Of a stretch of DNA of 5,757 bases, positions 1 through 5,757 are shown piece after piece. Under the pieces are notes generated by a model. That model searched no databases. It worked only from the letters and a program-made list of their open reading frames with translations, and had not been told where the DNA came from. The DNA lies in assembly GCA_015492755.1 (NCBI GenBank), contig WGEM01000498.1, forward strand, positions 1 to 5,757, in the 5' to 3' direction. The translations under genes and the position numbers were made by a program. This DNA comes from Gemmatimonadota bacterium (lineage in GTDB: Bacteria; Gemmatimonadota; Gemmatimonadetes; Longimicrobiales; Gaopeijiaceae). Each line of letters opens with the position of its first letter. Positions within the stretch are counted from its first letter, which is position 1.

Positions 1-139
1 CGTACGCCGCCACGCCTCCGGCGCCGGGCGTCGGGGGTGCGGCGACCGCCTGGGCGCCGAGGGCGGTAGGAACCGCCCACGCCGCGGCCAGAGCGAACGC
101 CAGACGCCTGCTCCAGGTGCGAACCGTCATCGTCATCAT
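1..139 (-). CDS. N-terminus of a secreted protein (3' end outside window)
   Basis: Forty-six codons are visible before the window edge. The frame reads MMTMTVRTWSRRLAFALAAA, then WAVPTALGAQAVAAPPTPGA and GGVAAY: a basic n-region, a hydrophobic core and a plausible signal peptidase I site at ALGA before Q, followed by an Ala/Pro/Gly-rich mature N-terminus. The SRR pair resembles part of a Tat motif, but the Phe-Leu-Lys part is missing, so Sec export is likelier. Start candidates are ATGs at 139, 136 and 130; the first has AGGAG at 146-150 with a 6-nt gap. It begins 27 bp after the pfkA stop with no terminator between, so it probably belongs to the same operon. The mature function cannot be judged from this fragment. 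Confidence 0.7.
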   Translation of the reverse strand, partial: MMTMTVRTWSRRLAFALAAAWAVPTALGAQAVAAPPTPGAGGVAAY

Positions 140-145
140 CCAGGA

Positions 146-150
146 CTCCT
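146..150 (-). promoter_or_regulatory. Shine-Dalgarno of the secreted-protein gene
   Basis: AGGAG on the minus strand, 6 nt before the ATG at 139. It sits in a small near-palindrome (CAGGA-N-TCCTG, 141-151) whose loop is too short to form a hairpin. It supports the short signal-peptide frame as a real gene. Confidence 0.6.
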
Positions 151-166
151 GTTGTTCGACGACCTG

Positions 167-1255
167 CTAATCGCCAAGGCAGATGCCCATGGCCCGGGCG
201 GTGGCTACGATGTCGCCGTCCAGCGGAACCGTCTTGGTGCTGGCGACGGCCTGTCCCAGCGGGACCGCCAGGACGTCGGGCGGATCGAGCGCCACCATAC
301 AACCGAAGCACCCGTCGCGCACCAGCTTCACCGCGGCGGCCCCGAATCGGAGCGCCAGCAGCCGGTCGTAGGCGTTGGGACCGCCCCCGCGTTGCAGGTG
401 ACCCAGCACCAGATGCCGCGTCTCGCGCCCCGTGCGTTCCGTGATGTCCATGGCCACCACCTGCGCCATGCCGCCCAGTCGCTTCTGTCCGCCCGCCTCC
501 ACCCGGAAGAGCGGCTCACCGCCCACGGGGTACGCGCCTTCCGCCACCACGACGATGGCGAATTCCCGACCCTCCGCGTACCGGGCTTCGATCTTCTCGC
601 ACACGCGCTCGATGCGGTACGGAATCTCGGGAATGAGGATCACGTCGGCGGTACCCGCGAGCCCGGAGAACATGGCGATCCACCCGGCGTGGCGGCCCAT
701 CACCTCCACACACATCACCCGCTGATGCGCCTCGGCGGTGGAGTGGAGCTTGTCGATGGCGTCGGTGGCGGTCTCCACGGCGGTGAGGAAGCCGAATGTG
801 AGGTTGGTAGCCGCCAGGTCGTTATCGATGGTCTTCGGGACGCCCACCACCCTGAGGCCCTTCTGGAAGAGCGTGTGCGCGATCTCCAGCGACCCATCTC
901 CCCCCACGGCGATGAGCGCGTCGATCTCCAGACGCTCCAGAGCCTCGATGACCTCGTCGGAGCGATCCTGGTAGGTGACGGCGCCGTCGGGACCCTTCAC
1001 CGGCCAGCGCAGCGGATTTCCGTGATTGGTGGTGCCCAGGATGGTCCCGCCCAGGTGGGTGATCCCCCGGACGGCGCGCCGATCCAGGCGTACGACGCCG
1101 TTCTCTTCGAAGAGGCCGTCGTAGCTGTCGCGGATTCCGTAGACCTCCCACCCGAGGCGCTCGGCGGCGAGCACCACCGCCCGGATGACGGCGTTGAGGC
1201 CGGGGGCGTCGCCTCCGCCCGTGTTGATGGCGATGCGTCGGATGTCGGGGTGCAT
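167..1255 (-). CDS. pfkA: 6-phosphofructokinase, group III (mixed-substrate type)
   Basis: Cytoplasmic glycolytic enzyme phosphorylating fructose 6-phosphate to fructose 1,6-bisphosphate. It is complete at 362 residues, slightly longer than the roughly 320-345 of typical short bacterial PFKs. Visible motifs: the phosphate-binding loop TGGGDAPGLNAVIR (12-25), GGDGS (118-122), the catalytic loop PKTIDND (140-146, catalytic base D144), HQRVMCVEVMGRHAGW (177-192, MGR binds the sugar phosphate), LIPE (207-210) and LGHLQRGG (284-291). In E. coli PfkA numbering, position 104 is Gly (G121 here), typical of ATP enzymes, while position 124 is Lys (K141 here), typical of PPi enzymes. As I recall, actinobacterial and trypanosomatid ATP-PFKs share this combination, so ATP is the likelier donor, but sequence alone does not settle it. 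The ATG at 1255 is preceded by AGGAG with a 9-nt gap. It sits 35 bp after the glycosyltransferase gene, apparently in the same transcript. Confidence 0.95.
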   Translation of the reverse strand: MHPDIRRIAINTGGGDAPGLNAVIRAVVLAAERLGWEVYGIRDSYDGLFEENGVVRLDRRAVRGITHLGGTILGTTNHGNPLRWPVKGPDGAVTYQDRSDEVIEALERLEIDALIAVGGDGSLEIAHTLFQKGLRVVGVPKTIDNDLAATNLTFGFLTAVETATDAIDKLHSTAEAHQRVMCVEVMGRHAGWIAMFSGLAGTADVILIPEIPYRIERVCEKIEARYAEGREFAIVVVAEGAYPVGGEPLFRVEAGGQKRLGGMAQVVAMDITERTGRETRHLVLGHLQRGGGPNAYDRLLALRFGAAAVKLVRDGCFGCMVALDPPDVLAVPLGQAVASTKTVPLDGDIVATARAMGICLGD

Positions 1256-1264
1256 GGAACCTCA

Positions 1265-1269
1265 CTCCT
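1265..1269 (-). promoter_or_regulatory. Shine-Dalgarno of pfkA
   Basis: AGGAG on the minus strand, 9 nt before the ATG at 1255, with a second GAGG at 1260-1263 only 4 nt from the start. It fixes the pfkA start. The rest of the 35-bp gap (1256-1290) shows no obvious promoter or terminator. Confidence 0.65.
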
Positions 1270-1290
1270 GATGCGTCGGTGGGGGTGCGA

Positions 1291-3171
1291 TCAGCGTAGC
1301 CGTAGACGCGCCTGCAGGGAAGCCAGCAGGCGCTCCAGTTCGGCCCGCTGGTCTCCGGCCCCGGGGAGCGCCGCCTCCGCCTCCGCCAGCGCCGCGGCGG
1401 CGCCCGCCGCATCGCCCGCCTCCAGGAGGTCGGAGGCCAGCAGCGCCCACGCGCGGGCGGCGGGGCGAAACCCGGCACGGAGTGCCCGCCGCTGCGCCTC
1501 GGCTGCGCCCTGCACGTCGCCCAGCTCCCGCAAGGCCGACGCCAGGAGGTGGTGGGTGGAGGGGTTGTCGGGCCGGAGCGCCGCCGCCGCGCGGGCCGCC
1601 GCCGCGGCTTCGTGGGGCCGGCCAAGGCGAAGCGCCACGTCGGCCAGGAGTGTGGGGGCCTGATACTGATCCGGCCGCTCCCGCCAGGCGCGACGCAGGA
1701 AGAAGCGTGCCGACTCCAGCCGTCCGTACCGGCTCAGGTGCGACGCCAGCGCCAGCGCCTTGTCGTATCGGAGCCCCACCATCCCCACGCCCACCTGATA
1801 GGCACGCAGCGCCTCCCGGGGGCGGTCCGCCTGCATGAGCCGGCTCCCCATCTCCACCCATCCGAAGCCTGATTCCGGGTGGCGCTCCAGGTGCCGTTCC
1901 ATGAGGGTGGCTTCGTCGCGCCAGTCGGCCACGCGGAGGGCGCTGCGTGCCCCGCCCAGCACCACCAGAACGGCGCAGAACGCGGCACCCAGGGGGGGGC
2001 GCCACCGCTCCAGCGCCACCAGCGCCCCGGCCAGGAGTCCCACCGCCGCCACCGAGGGGAGATACAGGTTGCGCTCCGCCACGATCACCGGGCTCAGGTA
2101 GAACACGTTGGCCACCGGCAGGAGCGCCGCCACCACCCAGAGCGTCGCCGGGGCCGTCCAGCGGGCCTCCTCCCCCCGCCGCCACCCCACCCAGGCGCCG
2201 GCGAGCACCAGGAGCGCCAGCCCCGCTCCGGTGAACCCCATCGGGGTCCAGCCGTACGCCACCGGGAGCAAGCGCGGCGCGTAGATCACGGAAAGGTCGG
2301 CGGGCCACACCAGGAGGCGCGCCACGTGCGCCCATCCCTGGGCCACCGTCCAGACGCGGGGCATCTCCTTGAGTTGTTCCATCCCGTACGGAGGCGGCGT
2401 CTCGGCAAAGCTGCCCAGCACGGCGAAGCGGCCCACCAGGACGGCCGCCAGGACCGCCGTCAGGAGGGCATAGAGCGGCGCGGTGCGGCGGAGGTACGCC
2501 GGCAGCTTCCGCATGCCCATGCGGGAGCGGGCGGCGTCGACGATGAGGAGGAGGAGCGGGAGGACGGCGGCGCCCTCCTTCGCCATGATCCCCAGGGCGT
2601 AACAGAGCGCGACGCCCAGCGCGCGCGTCAGGGTGTACGCCCCGGGGCGGGTGTGGATGAGGCACGCGCCCAGCACGAAGATGGTCGCCCACAGCTCGGA
2701 GACGCCCGGGACGTTGGCCACCGCCTCCACGTGCACGGGGTGCACCGCGAAGAGGAGCCCCGCCGCCGCCGCCGTCGCCGGGGGGAGGACGCGGGCCAGG
2801 ACAAGGACCACCAGCGCCGTAGCCAGCCCGTGGAGCAGCACCGAGCCCAGGTGAAAGACCGCCGGACTCCCGCCGCCCAGCGCCCAGAGGAGCGCGTAGG
2901 TGGCGGTGGCCACCGGCCGCCACGCCCCCACCTCCTGACTGGAGGGGCCCGGCCACGAGGGCTCCAAGAGACGCCCGGGGAGGCGGGAGAGGTCCTGGAT
3001 CCCCGGATCGAAGACCGTGAGGAAGGCTCCGTCGCCCACGAAGGCATTGCCGAACGTGCCCAGGTGCGCCGCCACGGCCAGCCCGCCCGCCATGGCGGCG
3101 GCGTGCCCGATACCCAGGCGCTCCAGGAAGATGAAGCGCCCCACCCCCGGCTGGGAGGTGGGGCTTGTCAC
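1291..3171 (-). CDS. TMTC-type (GT-C fold) membrane glycosyltransferase with C-terminal TPRs
   Basis: Polytopic inner-membrane protein resembling TMTC O-mannosyltransferases and their bacterial TPR-containing relatives, which move a sugar from a lipid-linked donor to an acceptor on the periplasmic face. Numbering from GTG 3171 (626 residues), there are about ten hydrophobic helices between 25 and 410. Family landmarks are WRPVATATYALLWALGG (84-100), HPVHVEAVANVPGVSEL (144-160), AKEGA (197-201) and ERNLYLPSV (366-374). After TM1, where relatives usually have a DD pair (FVWDD-like), this protein has FVGDG (44-48), keeping only the first Asp. From DWRDEATLMERHLERHP onward (about 416-626) come three to five TPR-like units rich in Ala/Arg/Leu. 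The start is uncertain: the frame extends to a GTG at 3246 inside the barrel gene, and GTG 3144 and ATG 3093 are alternatives. None has an ideal ribosome site. Donor and acceptor are unknown. Confidence 0.8.
   Translation of the reverse strand: MTSPTSQPGVGRFIFLERLGIGHAAAMAGGLAVAAHLGTFGNAFVGDGAFLTVFDPGIQDLSRLPGRLLEPSWPGPSSQEVGAWRPVATATYALLWALGGGSPAVFHLGSVLLHGLATALVVLVLARVLPPATAAAAGLLFAVHPVHVEAVANVPGVSELWATIFVLGACLIHTRPGAYTLTRALGVALCYALGIMAKEGAAVLPLLLLIVDAARSRMGMRKLPAYLRRTAPLYALLTAVLAAVLVGRFAVLGSFAETPPPYGMEQLKEMPRVWTVAQGWAHVARLLVWPADLSVIYAPRLLPVAYGWTPMGFTGAGLALLVLAGAWVGWRRGEEARWTAPATLWVVAALLPVANVFYLSPVIVAERNLYLPSVAAVGLLAGALVALERWRPPLGAAFCAVLVVLGGARSALRVADWRDEATLMERHLERHPESGFGWVEMGSRLMQADRPREALRAYQVGVGMVGLRYDKALALASHLSRYGRLESARFFLRRAWRERPDQYQAPTLLADVALRLGRPHEAAAAARAAAALRPDNPSTHHLLASALRELGDVQGAAEAQRRALRAGFRPAARAWALLASDLLEAGDAAGAAAALAEAEAALPGAGDQRAELERLLASLQARLRLR
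3138..3164 (-). repeat. GC-rich inverted repeat (possible hairpin) at the start of the glycosyltransferase gene
   Basis: A perfect 8-bp inverted repeat, GCCCCACC at 3138-3145 and GGTGGGGC at 3157-3164, flanks an 11-nt centre that could add two more G-C pairs. On the minus strand it lies about 30 nt after the barrel stop codon and overlaps the predicted glycosyltransferase N-terminus. It is followed by a pyrimidine-rich run (cttcatcttcc) but no real U-tract. It could be a weak attenuator or terminator, a structure that limits translation initiation, or chance in GC-rich sequence. Confidence 0.4.
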
Positions 3172-3193
3172 GACGGTCGGCTGATGCAGGCTC

Positions 3194-4336
3194 CTAGAAA
3201 CTCCATCGCACGGTGCCCGACAGCTCCGCACCCAACAGGCGCACACCCACGCCGTTCACGTCCTTGATGGAGCCCACCAGGATCCGCGCCTTGGGGAAGA
3301 AGTCGTAGGCGCCGAAGACCCGCAGAGGGAGGTCGCCGCCGGCGGCCACCAGCCATCCGGAGCCGCGATCCGCCCCGTCGGGCTCGGTGCGCTTCTGGTA
3401 CCGGAAGTCCACGTGCGGCCGGAAGACGAACCCGCCGCCCAGGCCCACCGATCCCACGAAGCCTGCCACCGCCAGGTTCTGCTTCGCGGTGACAATGGTG
3501 GTGTCGCCCACCACCGACCCCACGGCGTCCACGATGTCCAGCGTGAGGTCACCGTTCTCCCGTATCACGTCGGCGGCGTAGATGGTCCACACACCGGCGC
3601 CCGCCCGGAAGGCGTAGGTGGCGTCCACGCGGAACCGGTTACCGGCCTGGAAGAGATTCCTCCCCCGTGCCTGGTCCGCGGTGTACGTGCGGAAGGTGGC
3701 GCCGGCGGTGAAGGTGTTGGTGCCGATGTTGCGGTCCAGCCCCACCCGGATACGGGTCTCGTTGCCCGGGCGGTACGTGAGGTCGGCGTCCGCCGACGGC
3801 TCGAACTCGCCCCGCACGGAGTACGCGCCGGCCAGACCGACACCCCACGCGCCGATTCTGGTTGCGGTGGCCACCGACGTGGTGAGCGCCGGACCGCTGC
3901 CCAGCGTGGCCTCCCGGAAGCCCAGGAGGTCCGTGGCCAGCACCGACGTCACCACCGCTTCCTCGGCGTCGTTGGTGGCATCTCCCGACGGAAGAGTTGC
4001 TCCCACGGAAACCAGCGCCCACGGCGTGGCGTTGTAGGAGAGCTTCACGCGGGTATCGGTGACGCCCTGAAGCGTGAACTGCACTCCGTCCCGCTCCACC
4101 TTGCCCTGCGCCCACGCCGAGGAGACATCGAGGCGGAGCTTGTCGCCCAGCGGCAAGCGCAGCGCCACGGGGTAGAGGAGAAGCTGCGCCGCCTCGGCGC
4201 CCAGCCCCTCGTCAAAGGAGTACCCGGTGTAGTGGGCGGCCACACCGATGGTGCGCTGCGCCATCGCCGGCGCCGTGAGTACTCCGGTGGCCAGAACGGC
4301 CAGGGCGAGCGCCAACCGGCTCGTGCGCGCGGTCAT
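3194..4336 (-). CDS. Outer-membrane beta-barrel protein
   Basis: Complete 380-residue exported protein. A Sec signal peptide occupies about 1-26: basic MTARTSR, hydrophobic ALALAVLATGVL, and cleavage site APAMA before Q27. The mature part consists of alternating polar/hydrophobic strands separated by Gly/Asp/Asn turns, for example AWALVSVGATLP-like and WGVGLAGAYSVRGEF segments, and ends in GTVRWSF. A terminal Phe after an alternating strand is the classic BAM recognition signal of outer-membrane proteins. The LPSGDATND segment (115-123) resembles loops of MetA-pathway/transporter-like barrels, but I cannot name a substrate. The ATG at 4334-4336 is supported by GGAGGTGA just upstream and by the 4-bp ATGA overlap with the lipoprotein gene, which suggests translational coupling and a shared function. 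It may be a porin-like channel or a structural partner of that lipoprotein. The barrel assignment is firm; the specific function is unknown. Confidence 0.8.
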   Translation of the reverse strand: MTARTSRLALALAVLATGVLTAPAMAQRTIGVAAHYTGYSFDEGLGAEAAQLLLYPVALRLPLGDKLRLDVSSAWAQGKVERDGVQFTLQGVTDTRVKLSYNATPWALVSVGATLPSGDATNDAEEAVVTSVLATDLLGFREATLGSGPALTTSVATATRIGAWGVGLAGAYSVRGEFEPSADADLTYRPGNETRIRVGLDRNIGTNTFTAGATFRTYTADQARGRNLFQAGNRFRVDATYAFRAGAGVWTIYAADVIRENGDLTLDIVDAVGSVVGDTTIVTAKQNLAVAGFVGSVGLGGGFVFRPHVDFRYQKRTEPDGADRGSGWLVAAGGDLPLRVFGAYDFFPKARILVGSIKDVNGVGVRLLGAELSGTVRWSF

Positions 4337-5757
4337 TGGTCACCTCCCCCGGGGCGCCGGATGACGATTCGGATCTGCGCCTGCGCTGCCGTCGTGACGT
4401 TTTCCTGTCCCTGCGATTCCTGGACGGCGTCGCTGCGGTCCTCGCTGGCGGTCTGCTGCTGCGCCGTCTCCTTCTGCTGTGTGGAGCCCAGATCGATGGT
4501 GCCGGATGTGGGCGTGGGATTCACCGCCTCCGACGCGCCGTTGAGCGTCGAGGCGGTCTGGGTGGTCCCGCCCTCGTCGGTGGTGGTGGAGCCGGTGGTG
4601 GTGGCGGGGGGCGGTGCCACCGCCCCCTGCTGGGTCGTCTCGCCCGTCTGGGCGGCGGTCTGCGCCAGGTCGTCGGTGGTGGTCTGGGCCGCGTCCTGCA
4701 GCGTCTCGGCCTCCACCAGCTCCTGGGTGGCGGCCTCGAAGCCCGGGTCGAGCTGCTGGGCCTGCTGGAAGGCCTGCGCCGCCGCCTCGTACTGACCCTG
4801 GTCCTTCAGGCGCAGGCCTCGCCCGTACGCCAGGAACGCCAGCACGTTGTCGGTGCGGTTCTCCAGGATGCGCTGCTCCTCCGCCGGCGTGAGCTCGATG
4901 CCCAGCACATCGCGGAAGGTCCGGAAGACGAGCTGCTTCTCCATGTCGAAGAGCTGCTGGAGGGAGGCCGCCTCGTCGATGCGGCCCACCGATGAGGCGT
5001 TGGGGACGTTGAGGACCTCCTGTGTGACGGAGATCTCCTCACCCAGCGGCGTCAGCACGCCCTGGATGACGTGCTCGGCCCGCAGGAGGCGCCCCGCCCG
5101 GGCGCCGGTGCCCTGCTCGGCGTAGCCCGCCTCGGTGAGCGCCATCTCGTCCAGGAGTGCCTGGATCTGCGCCCGCTCCAGCACCGTGATGGCGTTGGAG
5201 ACGGCGAAGTCTGTGGTCATCATGTCCGCCAGCGCGTAGATGAGGGGCTCCAGGTTCTCGTCGTCAGAGTTGAAGGCGAAGGGGAAGATGGCCACGGTGC
5301 GCGGCTGCGGATCGGTGGCGGCCAGTTCCTCCTCGCGGGCCAGCGCCTCCCGCGCCTGCTCCTTGAGGATGTTCTGCGCGATGTACTGCAGGCGCCGGCG
5401 CAGCTCCGCCTTCAGCGGCTCGGAGCGCCCCACCTCGAGGTATCGATTGTAGGCGTCGCGTGCGGCGGCCCAGTCGCCGAACTCCTCGTGGACCATCCCC
5501 AGGTAGAGGAGCGCGGGTCCGCTTTCGTTGCCGGCGTCCACGGCCGTCTGGAGGACTTCGCGGGCCGCCTCGTATTCGCCGGCCTTGAAGCGGGCCATAC
5601 CGAGCTGAACCATCAGGTCGGTATTGTCCGGCTCCATGCCGAGGCGACGCTCGATATCCGGGATGTCGGCGGGGTCCACCTCGGGGATGGCGTAGGCGCA
5701 CGCTCCGAGGAGGAGCGCGGCCGCCACCAGGAGGAAGGAACCTGCGGGGCGGTGGGG
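4333..5757 (-). CDS. TPR / CsgG-TolB-like lipoprotein with Thr/Gln-rich tail (5' end outside window)
   Basis: Predicted envelope lipoprotein; its exact function is not recognised. The frame is open to the window edge. A GTG at 5725-5727 is possible, but codons upstream of it read PHRPAGSFLL and continue straight into VAAALLLGAC, a signal peptide with lipobox LGAC, so the real start is probably just beyond 5757. Numbering from that GTG, the acylated Cys is C10. TPR-like helices with Gly/Ala spacing cover about 32-100 (DLMVQLGMARFKAGEYEAA, then ALLYLGMVHEEFGDWAAA). A CsgG/TolB/FlgO-like domain spans about 143-285, with the hallmarks VAIFPF, ALADMMTTD, VLERAQIQALLDE and GRLLRAEHVIQG. A further TPR lies at 295-330, followed by a low-complexity Thr/Gln/Ser/Ala tail (about 345-450) and a short basic end (IRIVIRRPGGG). 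The domain seems short for the membrane hairpins of a true CsgG pore, so a periplasmic assembly or scaffold role is likelier. It overlaps the next gene by ATGA. Confidence 0.85.
   Translation of the reverse strand, partial: PHRPAGSFLLVAAALLLGACAYAIPEVDPADIPDIERRLGMEPDNTDLMVQLGMARFKAGEYEAAREVLQTAVDAGNESGPALLYLGMVHEEFGDWAAARDAYNRYLEVGRSEPLKAELRRRLQYIAQNILKEQAREALAREEELAATDPQPRTVAIFPFAFNSDDENLEPLIYALADMMTTDFAVSNAITVLERAQIQALLDEMALTEAGYAEQGTGARAGRLLRAEHVIQGVLTPLGEEISVTQEVLNVPNASSVGRIDEAASLQQLFDMEKQLVFRTFRDVLGIELTPAEEQRILENRTDNVLAFLAYGRGLRLKDQGQYEAAAQAFQQAQQLDPGFEAATQELVEAETLQDAAQTTTDDLAQTAAQTGETTQQGAVAPPPATTTGSTTTDEGGTTQTASTLNGASEAVNPTPTSGTIDLGSTQQKETAQQQTASEDRSDAVQESQGQENVTTAAQAQIRIVIRRPGGGDQ
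4340..4347 (-). promoter_or_regulatory. Strong Shine-Dalgarno for the beta-barrel gene
   Basis: The minus strand reads GGGGGAGGTGACCAATG. The GGAGGTGA core nearly matches the full anti-SD complement, with GGAGG 6 nt before the ATG at 4336. It lies inside the last codons of the lipoprotein gene, so translation of the barrel can be re-initiated by ribosomes finishing the lipoprotein. Confidence 0.75.

Noticed and set aside
152..1663. Long plus-strand open frame (503 codons) opposite pfkA
   Set aside because: It is antisense to an unmistakable phosphofructokinase; its His/Arg/Gly-rich translation has no recognisable domain and is a by-product of high-GC codon use.
1262..2956. Long minus-strand open frame (564 codons) overlapping the glycosyltransferase gene
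   Set aside because: Its Gly/Pro/Arg-rich translation lacks hydrophobic segments or motifs, while the alternative frame shows clear TMTC landmarks and TPRs.
3138..3164. Inverted repeat as a true rho-independent terminator
   Set aside because: No U-tract follows, and it lies within the likely coding start of the next gene, so it is listed only as a possible hairpin.
1879..3267. Plus-strand open frame (462 codons) antisense to the glycosyltransferase
   Set aside because: Low-complexity Arg/His/Gly translation with no domain; the minus-strand gene explains the region.
4560..4625. GGT/GTG-rich simple repeat on the plus strand, considered as a microsatellite or regulatory repeat
   Set aside because: It is the complement of Thr/Pro codon runs (ACC, CCA, CCC) in the lipoprotein tail, with no regular period.
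3413..4795. Plus-strand open frame (460 codons) antisense to the barrel and lipoprotein genes
   Set aside because: It spans the junction of two well-supported opposite-strand genes; the Val/Cys/Ser-rich end is the antisense image of the Thr/Gln-rich tail.
5725..5727. GTG as the real start of the lipoprotein gene
   Set aside because: It would begin in the middle of the signal-peptide hydrophobic core and lose the basic n-region; the frame stays open upstream to the window edge.

Overview
The window is a dense, high-GC (roughly 65-70 % by eye) bacterial chromosomal segment in which all recognisable genes lie on the minus strand, so it reads from right to left. The composition, Sec and lipoprotein signals, an outer-membrane beta-barrel ending in Phe, and a CsgG/TolB-like TPR lipoprotein indicate a diderm (Gram-negative-type) bacterium. 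The style of the exported proteins and the actinobacterial-like, mixed-type phosphofructokinase remind me of Gemmatimonadota or a related high-GC phylum. This assignment is an impression, not something the sequence proves.

Layout in transcription order: (1) 5757-4333, a lipoprotein with N-terminal TPRs, a CsgG/TolB-like domain, one more TPR and a long Thr/Gln/Ser-rich tail; its true start lies beyond the window. (2) 4336-3194, an outer-membrane beta-barrel protein, overlapping gene 1 by 4 bp (ATGA). (3) about 3171-1291, a multi-pass membrane protein of the TMTC/GT-C glycosyltransferase type with C-terminal TPRs. (4) 1255-167, a complete group III (mixed-substrate type) 6-phosphofructokinase. 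(5) 139-1, the N-terminus of a secreted protein cut by the window edge. Intergenic distances are -4, about 22, 35 and 27 bp. No convincing promoter or strong terminator interrupts the series, so it looks like one operon whose promoter lies to the right of the window.

Genes 1 and 2 form a translationally coupled envelope pair: a lipid-anchored lipoprotein and an outer-membrane barrel. Gene 3 is a predicted lipid-linked-sugar glycosyltransferase. One testable idea is that it O-glycosylates the Thr/Ser-rich tail of gene 1 or another exported partner. pfkA is a housekeeping glycolytic gene that seems to be co-transcribed with this envelope set, and its active site combines the ATP-type Gly with the PPi-type Lys. 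No RNA genes, mobile elements, CRISPR arrays or phage genes were seen, and no gene-free stretch exceeds 300 bases.
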